From NCBI RefSeq assembly GCF_039522605.1, contig NZ_BAAADS010000018.1:310001-374000 (forward strand): a stretch of DNA of 64,000 nt, in the 5' to 3' direction. Positions 57,764-64,000 of this stretch are shown one piece after another. The stretch comes from Lentibacillus siamensis (GTDB taxonomy: Bacteria; Bacillota; Bacilli; Bacillales; Amphibacillaceae). Numbering within the stretch: the first letter of the stretch is position 1; each line of letters starts with the position of its first letter. Below the pieces are notes generated by a model that worked only from the letters and a program-made list of their open reading frames with translations, had not been told where the DNA came from and did no database searches. Both the position numbers and the translations under genes were made by a program.

Positions 57764-59815
57764 ATGAATCGTATATTTCGCAATGTTGTCTTTTATTTAC
57801 TCATTTTTCTCGTAGTAATTGGCGTCATTGGAGTATTTAATGGACAAAATGAAGAAGCAGAACAATATGATGTGCAAGAATTCATGCAAGCTTTAAATAA
57901 TGGTGACATCGAAGAAATGACGATGCAGCCATCAAATGGAATAATCCGTATTACCGGTAAAGTGGGAGATGACAAGTCATTTGTCACGCAGGTTCCGGAA
58001 AATACGAATGTTGTATCGAATATATATGATAAAGCAAGGGAACAAAGTGTGCTCGATGTTAAGGAAGAAGAGCAGCCAAGTGGCTGGGTCACGTTCCTGA
58101 CGACTATGATTCCATTTCTGATACTGGGCTTATTTTTCTTCTTTATTCTCAGTCAGGCACAAGGCGGCGGTGGCGGCCGTGTCATGAATTTCGGGAAGAG
58201 TAAGGCCAAAATGGTCAGTGATGATAAGAAAAAAGTTCGCTTTAAAGATGTGGCAGGTGCAGATGAGGAGAAGCAGGAACTTGTGGAAGTTGTTGAATTT
58301 CTGAAGGATCCGCGTAAATTTTCCTCTGTCGGAGCACGTATTCCAAAAGGGGTTCTGCTGGTAGGACCACCCGGAACAGGTAAAACATTACTTGCCCGTG
58401 CAGTTGCCGGTGAAGCTGGAACACCGTTTTTCTCCATCAGTGGTTCTGACTTTGTGGAGATGTTTGTTGGTGTAGGTGCTTCCCGTGTGCGTGACCTGTT
58501 CGAAAATGCGAAAAAGAATGCGCCATGTATCGTATTTATCGATGAGATTGATGCGGTAGGGCGTCAGCGTGGTGCCGGTCTTGGCGGCGGCCACGATGAG
58601 CGTGAACAGACATTGAATCAATTGCTTGTTGAAATGGATGGATTTGGTGCCAATGAAGGTATCATTATGATTGCAGCGACAAACCGTCCAGATATTCTGG
58701 ATCCGGCACTGCTCCGTCCGGGACGTTTTGACAGACAGATTACCGTTAACCGGCCTGATGTTAAAGGTCGTCAAGAAGTTCTGAAAGTCCATGCCCAAGA
58801 TAAGCCGCTGGACAATACAGTAGATCTGAAAACAATCGCAATGCGTACACCAGGCTTTTCCGGCGCAGATTTGGAAAACCTGCTGAATGAAGCTGCACTG
58901 GTTGCGGCACGTTTTGATAAGACAAAAATTGACATGCTGGACGTTGATGAAGCAATTGACCGCGTGATTGCCGGTCCTTCTAAGAAAAGTAAGGTTATTT
59001 CCGAGAAAGAGCGTAATATTGTTGCACACCATGAAAGTGGTCATACAATTATCGGGTTAGTTCTTGAGGAAGCTGATATGGTACATAAGGTTACTATTGT
59101 ACCTCGCGGCCAGGCAGGCGGTTACGCTGTCATGCTGCCAAAAGAGGATCGTTACTTTATGACGAAGCCAGAGCTCTTCGATAAGATCACCGGTCTGCTG
59201 GGTGGTCGTATTGCTGAGGAAATCATGTTTGGAGAGGTAAGTACAGGTGCCTCGAATGACTTCCAGCGTTCAACAGGCATTGCCCGTAAAATGATTACTG
59301 AGTTTGGTATGAGTGATAAAATTGGGCCGTTGCAGTTTACCAGCGGCGGCGGCGAGGTCTTCCTTGGCCGTGATATCCAAAATGACCAGAATTACAGTGA
59401 TACCATTGCTTATGAAATTGATAAAGAAATGCAAAACTTTATTAATTATTGTTATGAGCGAGGCAAGAAAATTCTTACGGAAAATAAAGATAAGCTGGAA
59501 CTGATGGCTCAAACACTGCTTGAAGTGGAAACGCTGGATGCCAAGCAAATCAGAAGTCTATTTGAAGATGGTGTTCTTCCGGAGCCTGCCGTCGATCAAA
59601 CGGAACAAAGAAACGTTTCCGATGATGACGCAGACGATGTAAAAGTCAACATCAATTCCAAAAAAGATGCTGACGCCGAGCCAGAAACCTATGAAGAGGC
59701 CAAACAAAAAGCAGAAGAAAAACGTCAGGAAGAACGTGAAGCAGAGAAGGAAGAAGCAGACAAAGAGCAGAATCAGAACGACGATAATTCCGATGATGAT
59801 AACACAAAACAATAA
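57764..59815 (+). CDS. ftsH: ATP-dependent zinc metalloprotease FtsH
   Basis: FtsH is the membrane AAA protease that degrades regulators and misfolded membrane proteins and is needed for Spo0A activity in B. subtilis. The 683 residues have two membrane segments (about 5-24 and 110-130), Walker A VGPPGTGKT (about 200-208), Walker B IVFIDEIDAVG, the second region of homology AATNRPDILDPALLRPGRFDR and the protease site HHESGH (about 424-429). The tail from 610 on is very acidic and charged. GGGAGGAGG precedes the ATG. Just upstream TTCTATGGTACTAT is present twice in tandem (57703-57728). Confidence 0.97.
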   Translation: MNRIFRNVVFYLLIFLVVIGVIGVFNGQNEEAEQYDVQEFMQALNNGDIEEMTMQPSNGIIRITGKVGDDKSFVTQVPENTNVVSNIYDKAREQSVLDVKEEEQPSGWVTFLTTMIPFLILGLFFFFILSQAQGGGGGRVMNFGKSKAKMVSDDKKKVRFKDVAGADEEKQELVEVVEFLKDPRKFSSVGARIPKGVLLVGPPGTGKTLLARAVAGEAGTPFFSISGSDFVEMFVGVGASRVRDLFENAKKNAPCIVFIDEIDAVGRQRGAGLGGGHDEREQTLNQLLVEMDGFGANEGIIMIAATNRPDILDPALLRPGRFDRQITVNRPDVKGRQEVLKVHAQDKPLDNTVDLKTIAMRTPGFSGADLENLLNEAALVAARFDKTKIDMLDVDEAIDRVIAGPSKKSKVISEKERNIVAHHESGHTIIGLVLEEADMVHKVTIVPRGQAGGYAVMLPKEDRYFMTKPELFDKITGLLGGRIAEEIMFGEVSTGASNDFQRSTGIARKMITEFGMSDKIGPLQFTSGGGEVFLGRDIQNDQNYSDTIAYEIDKEMQNFINYCYERGKKILTENKDKLELMAQTLLEVETLDAKQIRSLFEDGVLPEPAVDQTEQRNVSDDDADDVKVNINSKKDADAEPETYEEAKQKAEEKRQEEREAEKEEADKEQNQNDDNSDDDNTKQ

Positions 59816-59833
59816 TTATTTTTGAAGTATCAT

Positions 59834-59869
59834 AGGAGCTCTCCATGAAAATGGAGGGCTCTTTATTTT
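59834..59869 (+). terminator. Terminator of ftsH
   Basis: GAGCTCTCCAT pairs with ATGGAGGGCTC over a 4-nt loop, followed by a T-rich tract. The next 110 bp to the following promoter hold nothing obvious. Confidence 0.83.
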
Positions 59870-59979
59870 GTCCAGAAATTTGGCGGAATGTTGACTTGGC
59901 AGTACCCCCCCACTTAATACAAGCATGGAAAACCAAGTCTGCTTGAAGGGACACTTTTGTTTTTCTACTTAAAAAACAT

Positions 59980-60048
59980 TTGACAAAAATTCGTTTAGTT
60001 AATATGATATAAATAAATTGTTCAGTATTAATTGAACAAATTGAACAA
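59980..60048 (+). promoter_or_regulatory. Promoter and operator of the GbsR-type operon
   Basis: TTGACA (59980-59985), 17 bp, TATGAT (60003-60008). Just downstream, TTGTTCA (60018-60024) and TGAACAA (60033-60039) form a perfect inverted repeat, and a third TGAACAA half-site lies at 60042-60048. The site covers the expected start point, so the first gene of the operon probably represses it. Confidence 0.7.
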
Positions 60049-60086
60049 AATGGTGTTTGAAACTGAGCTGGAAAGGAAGGCGGAGA

Positions 60087-60653
60087 ATGGATAAAAATCA
60101 GGATATTCAAAGGGTAGAAGAATCAAGGGATATTTTGATTAGTGCGATTGCACAAACGATGGTGATATACGGGGTTACTCCTTCTGTTGGACGGATTTAC
60201 GGTGTTCTTTATTATGCGGACAGGCCGCTTAATCTTGATGAAATAAAAGAACAGGTAGCAATGAGTAAAGGCAGTGTAAGCACGGGATTGCGGGACCTTC
60301 TTGATACCGAAATGGTCATTAAAGTATGGAAAAAAGGAAACCGGAAAGACCACTATATTGCTGAAAAGGATTTTTTTAAAAATTTTTTTGCTTTCTTTGT
60401 TAAAAAGCTGAGACAGGAAAGAAGTATTATTTCAAGGGCAAATCAGCAAGTGGAAGGGGTTCTTGAGGATGTGGCTTCAAATAGTCAATCAGAAGAAGCC
60501 AGAAAAATGGCCCAGGGGGATCTGGAGGATATTGATCAAACAAAGGTCTACTTTGATTGGACACTTAAGTTAGCAAATGCAATGGAGACAGGAGATATAT
60601 TTAAATCCTTTCCCATAAACAGTAAAGAGGGTGACGAAACTGGAAACGACTAA
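60087..60653 (+). CDS. GbsR/OpcR-family MarR-type regulator
   Basis: The 188-residue protein resembles GbsR and OpcR, which repress choline and glycine-betaine uptake or synthesis genes in Bacillus. The winged-helix core runs from about 20 to 100: AIAQTMVIYGVTPSVGRIYGVLYYADRPLNLDEI, MSKGSVSTGLRDL and MVIKVWKKGNRKDHYIAE. A helical C-terminal part (100-188) would hold the dimer and ligand site. The start at 60087 follows GGAAGGCGGAG. A dyad overlaps the promoter. It leads an operon with a cysteine hydrolase (23-bp overlap) and a betaine-type binding protein. The ligand is probably choline, betaine or a related compound; that is inference. Confidence 0.85.
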   Translation: MDKNQDIQRVEESRDILISAIAQTMVIYGVTPSVGRIYGVLYYADRPLNLDEIKEQVAMSKGSVSTGLRDLLDTEMVIKVWKKGNRKDHYIAEKDFFKNFFAFFVKKLRQERSIISRANQQVEGVLEDVASNSQSEEARKMAQGDLEDIDQTKVYFDWTLKLANAMETGDIFKSFPINSKEGDETGND

Positions 60654-61308
60654 AACAGCCTTAGTATTGATTGATGTACAAAAAGAAAGTGAATTCGGTA
60701 TTAAGGGTATTGAGGAAGCTGTAGATAATACCAAAGAACTTATTGTACAATGCCGGAAATTGGGTATCCCGGTTATTTACACCAGGCAGATTAACCGTGA
60801 AGATAGAATTGGTTTGTCAAATGGGGAACCATTAACTGATGAAGGGAAGCCGATATTTTACAATAATGGAACTGATGCAGCGGATATCGTTGATAAAATC
60901 AAGCCGGGAAAGCAGGATATTGTTATTGATAAGTACCGGTGGAGCAGCTTTTATGACACAAGTTTGGACTTGATGTTAAAAAGTATGGGAATAAAACATC
61001 TCATAATTGGGGGATTTGTTACAGATGGCTGTTTAATGACTACTGTTTTTGATGCTTATTTCCGTGACTACCAGGTAAATTTAGTAAAAGATATATGCGG
61101 AGCGACAAATGAAGGAGCACACATATCATCCATTTTAATAATGGCAAACTGGATTTATGACCTTGCCATTTATGATACCGCTGAAATGTTAAATAGACTC
61201 TCAGGCGAGCCATATAATTGCTGGCAGTCAGATTATCCGGACCAACTCCAATTCACACCCGAAAATATGCGGCAGATATTCGATAAATTAAATATTAAAT
61301 CGTTTTGA
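60631..61308 (+). CDS. Isochorismatase-family cysteine hydrolase
   Basis: The product of about 225 residues is a cysteine hydrolase with an intact triad: D15 in ALVLIDVQ, K101 in IVIDKYRWSSFYDT and C134 in IIGGFVTDGCLMTTVFDAYFRDY. Family members hydrolyse amides or vinyl ethers: nicotinamide, N-carbamoylsarcosine, maleamate, isochorismate. The C-terminal extension (about 185-225, with WQSDYPDQLQF) is longer than in YaaI. The start is uncertain: the GTG at 60631 directly abuts AAGAGG, so a CTG nine nt later may be used instead. It overlaps the regulator gene and precedes the binding-protein gene, so its substrate may be a betaine-, choline- or carnitine-like amide (inference). Confidence 0.8.
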   Translation: MTKLETTKTALVLIDVQKESEFGIKGIEEAVDNTKELIVQCRKLGIPVIYTRQINREDRIGLSNGEPLTDEGKPIFYNNGTDAADIVDKIKPGKQDIVIDKYRWSSFYDTSLDLMLKSMGIKHLIIGGFVTDGCLMTTVFDAYFRDYQVNLVKDICGATNEGAHISSILIMANWIYDLAIYDTAEMLNRLSGEPYNCWQSDYPDQLQFTPENMRQIFDKLNIKSF

Positions 61309-61347
61309 ACGTAAATCTTAAATAATCAAGATAAGGAGGTCACAGCA

Positions 61348-62274
61348 GTGCAGAAAAAATTAAAACGAATTGGAACAGCTTTCCTAATAATGTGTTTGGT
61401 TGTGTTGTCAGCATGTGGTAGCGATGAAAGCAGTAATGAGAAAAGTGGGAATTCAGACAACGGAAATAACAATCTTGGTCAGAAAGAATTAAAAATACCT
61501 TATGTTGCATGGGCGTCTGCTATTGCCAGCAACCATGTGATTGAAGTTGTACTTGAACAGAAAGGCTATGATGTTGAACTAATGCAGGTTAATTCAGGTG
61601 CTATGTATTCGGGGGTAGCTGATGGGTCAGCTGATGCAACGATAAGTGTTTGGCTGCCACATACTGATGCAGCTTACTGGGAAGAATACAAGGAAAATCT
61701 TGTACATCTTGGTCCAAATTTAAAGGGTGCACCGCTTGGACTTGTTGTTCCAAAGTATATGAAAATTGACTCTATCAAGGATTTGGCCGGGAATAAGCAT
61801 TCCATCGGGGATAAAACGGAATGGAACATTACGGGAATTGAACCTGGAGCAGGTCAAATGAAGCTAACCGAAGAAAAGGTTATGCCGAAGTACGGATTGG
61901 ATGATTGGAAGTTACAGGCCAGCTCATCTGGTGCAATGGCTGCATCTTTGGGTGATGCTATTGCAAACAAAGAGCCTATTATAGTAACACTTTGGTCTCC
62001 ACATTGGGCATTCTCTAAATGGGACTTGAAATACCTCAAAGATCCGAAAAACATTTTTGGTGACCCTGATAATATCAATACACTTGTCCGGGAAGGGCTG
62101 AAAAAAGATGCTCCAAAGGCATATAAAATTCTGGATCAGTTTAGTTGGACAAAAGAGGATATCGGAGAAGTCATGGTGAAAATAAATAGGGGAATGGATC
62201 CAGCTGACGCGGCAAAAGAGTGGGTTAAAAACAACCAGGAATTCGTCAGTGAATGGACAAAAGGGATTAATTAA
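61348..62274 (+). CDS. Orphan glycine-betaine-type ABC substrate-binding lipoprotein
   Basis: The 308-residue protein has a lipoprotein signal with lipobox LSAC (C23), a Ser/Asn/Gly linker, then an OpuAC-like type II binding fold: YVAWASAIASNHVIEVVLEQKGYDVELMQVNSGAMYSGVADGSAD, SVWLPHTDAAYW, GIEPGAGQMKLTEEKVM and VTLWSPHWAFSKWDLKYLKDP. W55, W102, W216 and W220 are candidates for the aromatic cage that binds quaternary amines. It starts at GTG with AAGGAGGT upstream. No permease or ATPase gene is nearby, so it must use a transporter encoded elsewhere or act as a sensor. A terminator closes the operon. Confidence 0.88.
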   Translation: MQKKLKRIGTAFLIMCLVVLSACGSDESSNEKSGNSDNGNNNLGQKELKIPYVAWASAIASNHVIEVVLEQKGYDVELMQVNSGAMYSGVADGSADATISVWLPHTDAAYWEEYKENLVHLGPNLKGAPLGLVVPKYMKIDSIKDLAGNKHSIGDKTEWNITGIEPGAGQMKLTEEKVMPKYGLDDWKLQASSSGAMAASLGDAIANKEPIIVTLWSPHWAFSKWDLKYLKDPKNIFGDPDNINTLVREGLKKDAPKAYKILDQFSWTKEDIGEVMVKINRGMDPADAAKEWVKNNQEFVSEWTKGIN

Positions 62275-62281
62275 CTATAAA

Positions 62282-62330
62282 AATTAAAAGGGCATTGTCT
62301 GCATAAACAGGCAATGCTCTTTTAATTTTA
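62282..62330 (+). terminator. Terminator of the GbsR-type operon
   Basis: AATTAAAAGGGCATTGTCTG and CAGGCAATGCTCTTTTAATT form a long hairpin over a 6-nt loop. Confidence 0.88.
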
Positions 62331-62363
62331 ACGTCAGAAAGTATAAGTTTGGTTGACCTTATA

Positions 62364-62416
62364 AGAAAAACTTCGGCACTCGGTATAAGACTAGACGAAT
62401 GCCGAGTTTTTCTAAT
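62364..62416. repeat. Dispersed hairpin repeat, family B copy 3
   Basis: AGAAAAACT-T-CGGCA and TGCCGAGTTTTTCT are complementary over 14 positions with a loop of about 21 nt. The CCTTATA left flank and TAATAG right flank resemble the other copies. It lies upstream of coaX. Confidence 0.75.
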
Positions 62417-62518
62417 AGACTTTCCGATACTGTCAAAACGGGTCTTTTCTAATCACATTTCATTTGTGGTATATTAAGAGACAGAAAAATATATAACGGC
62501 GGGAAGGTTTGGTTAAGA

Positions 62519-63313
62519 ATGCTTTTTGTGCTTGATGTCGGAAATACGAATACGGTGCTCGGTGTGTTCCATGATGATAAACTGATTCATGAGTGGCGGA
62601 TCAAGACAGACCGGTATAAAACAGAAGATGAGTTTGCCATGCTGCTGAAATCACTGCTTGAACATGAAGGTATAGCGTTGGCTGATATTACCGGAGTCAT
62701 TATTTCATCGGTCGTGCCGCCAATCATGTTTTCATTGGAAAAGATGACAAAAAAATACTTCCATACCGAGGCTCTGGTTATCGGAAGGGAATCGGTGCAC
62801 GCCTATTTGGGAATGGCATATCCGAACCCGAAAGAAATTGGGGCTGACAGGATTGTAAATGCGGTAGGCGCATTGCATGAATACGATGCACCGCTTATCA
62901 TCATCGACTTTGGCACAGCGACGACATACTGTTATATTAATGAACGAAAAGAATATCAAGGCGGGCTGATAGCACCAGGGATCCATATTTCCATGGAAGC
63001 ACTGTATAAAAAAGCTTCCAAACTGCCCAAGATAGAAATTCAGGCACCGGAAAATATAGTGGGCAGCTCAACAGTGGAAGCGATGCAATCTGGTGTTTTC
63101 TACGGGTATGTCGCCCAGGTTGATGGTATTGTAAACCGTTTAAAAGCACAGGCATCGAAAGAACCGGTTGTCATTGCGACGGGCGGTCTAGCCGCACTGA
63201 TTTCCGATGCTTCGGAAACAATTGACCATGTCGATAAGTATTTGACATTAAAAGGATTATATTTAATATATCAAAAAAATATCCAGGAAAATCAGCAAAA
63301 GGAGGATGAATAA
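62519..63313 (+). CDS. coaX: Type III pantothenate kinase
   Basis: CoaX phosphorylates pantothenate in CoA synthesis. The 264-residue ASKHA-fold protein has the phosphate-1 motif LDVGNTNTVLGVF (5-17), IGADRIVNAVGAL, the phosphate-2 motif IIIDFGTATTYCYIN and GGLIAPGI. GGGAAGG precedes the ATG. It is co-oriented with hslO (4-bp gap). In B. subtilis coaX follows ftsH directly; here about 2.7 kb lies between them. Confidence 0.96.
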   Translation: MLFVLDVGNTNTVLGVFHDDKLIHEWRIKTDRYKTEDEFAMLLKSLLEHEGIALADITGVIISSVVPPIMFSLEKMTKKYFHTEALVIGRESVHAYLGMAYPNPKEIGADRIVNAVGALHEYDAPLIIIDFGTATTYCYINERKEYQGGLIAPGIHISMEALYKKASKLPKIEIQAPENIVGSSTVEAMQSGVFYGYVAQVDGIVNRLKAQASKEPVVIATGGLAALISDASETIDHVDKYLTLKGLYLIYQKNIQENQQKEDE

Positions 63314-63317
63314 TACC

Positions 63318-64000
63318 GTGAATGATTATATTGTTAAAGCGACCGCACTCAATGGAATGGTGCGCGCCTATGCTGCCACCACAACAAATACAGTTGGAGA
63401 AACACAAAGACGCCAGGATACATGGGCGACCGCGTCAGCCGCGCTCGGACGGGCTGTAACCATCACTGCCATGATGGGAGCGATGTTGAAAGGTGATGAT
63501 ACGCTGACTGTAAAAGTTGAGGGGAACGGGCCGATGGGTGCGATTGTTGCAGACGGAAATGCAGTCGGTACGGTCCGCGGATATGTAACCAACCCGCATG
63601 TCGATTTTGATTTGAATGATAACGGTAAGCTCGATGTTGCAAGGGCAGTTGGTACCGAGGGAAATATCAGTGTCGTTAAAGATTTGGGACTGAAAGATTA
63701 CTTCACCGGTTCTGTACCAATTGTTTCCGGAGAAATTGGTGAGGATTTCACTTATTATTTTGCAAACTCAGAGCAAATACCTTCTGCAGTCGGCGCCGGT
63801 GTACTTGTAAACCCGGATCAGTCGATACTTTCTTCCGGTGGATTTATTGTTCAGGTAATGCCGGGAGCATCCGAAGATTCGATTGCGGCATTGGAAGATA
63901 AGATCCAAAACTTCCCTGCCATTTCGAATCTGATCAGGGAAGGAAACTCACCGGAGCAAATATTGGAGCGTTTGTTTGGACAGGAAGAAGTGAAGATTCA
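63318..64000 (+). CDS. hslO: Redox-regulated chaperone Hsp33, C-terminus outside the window
   Basis: HslO is a chaperone activated by oxidation of a C-terminal zinc centre. The 227 residues in the window cover the N-terminal domain: MNDYIVKATALNGMVRAYAATTTNTV, LGRAVTITAMMGAMLKGDDTLTVKVEGNGPMGAIVADGN, GYVTNPHVDFDLN, and SGEIGEDFTYYFANSEQIPSAVGAGVLV. The four zinc cysteines would lie beyond the window. It starts at a GTG; AAGGAGGATG in the coaX 3' end is the ribosome site. Confidence 0.93.
   Translation, partial: MNDYIVKATALNGMVRAYAATTTNTVGETQRRQDTWATASAALGRAVTITAMMGAMLKGDDTLTVKVEGNGPMGAIVADGNAVGTVRGYVTNPHVDFDLNDNGKLDVARAVGTEGNISVVKDLGLKDYFTGSVPIVSGEIGEDFTYYFANSEQIPSAVGAGVLVNPDQSILSSGGFIVQVMPGASEDSIAALEDKIQNFPAISNLIREGNSPEQILERLFGQEEVKI

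Noticed and set aside
58388..59044. 218-codon ORF antisense to ftsH
   Set aside because: A shadow frame of a strongly conserved gene, without promoter or ribosome site.

Overview
The window is a 64 kb piece of a low-GC, endospore-forming Bacillaceae chromosome. From about 12 kb onward the gene order is that of the Bacillus subtilis origin-proximal region (yaaI-tadA-scr-dnaX-yaaK-recR ... ftsH-coaX-hslO). The many osmolyte functions and the dispersed intergenic repeats suggest a halotolerant relative such as Virgibacillus, Oceanobacillus or Lentibacillus. That genus guess is inference; no species can be named from the sequence.

Region 1 (1-6175) looks like the right part of a genomic island. 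It holds a truncated IS1634-type transposase, a 28-residue holin-like type I toxin with a convergent antisense RNA, a self-regulated MerR-type regulator, an uncharacterised helical protein, an Imm-5-like immunity protein, a rifampin ADP-ribosyltransferase (arr) and an APH-like kinase. It ends at a 40-nt copy of the 3' half of a tRNA-Arg(CCT), which reads as the duplicated attachment site. The intact tRNA, and probably the integrase, should lie left of the window.

Region 2 (6.2-12 kb) is metabolic: a ProP-like transporter, acetyl-CoA synthetase (acsA), flavohemoglobin (hmp) and a DJ-1/PfpI protein. Region 3 (12-25 kb) holds yaaI, tadA, SRP RNA, the dnaX-yaaK-recR cluster, yaaL-bofA-csfB, then yaaO-tmk-darA-holB-ricT-yabA-trmN6-yazA-rsmI. 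It mixes DNA replication, repair, nucleotide supply, c-di-AMP sensing and sporulation control. Region 4 (25-45 kb) runs abrB, metG, tatD, yabE, rnmV, rsmA, yabG, veg, sspF, ispE, purR, spoVG, glmU, prs, ctc, pth, fin, mfd, spoVT. Region 5 (45-60 kb) runs yabM, yabN, rqcP, yabP, yabQ, divIC, yabR, tRNA-Met, spoIIE, yabS, yabT, tilS, hpt, ftsH. Region 6 (60-64 kb) has a non-syntenic three-gene operon (GbsR-type regulator, cysteine hydrolase, orphan glycine-betaine-type binding lipoprotein) wedged between ftsH and coaX-hslO.

Much of the sporulation sigma cascade can be read from promoters: sigma-H before spoVG, Spo0A boxes at abrB, a 21-bp-spaced promoter before spoIIE, sigma-F-like promoters before csfB, fin and yabS, sigma-G before sspF and spoVT, sigma-K before yabG, and a sigma-B promoter before ctc. 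Three families of dispersed intergenic repeats and two 14-copy minisatellites with 20-21 bp periods fill many gaps between genes. Compared with B. subtilis, xpaC, yaaN, yaaR and yabJ are missing from their usual places.
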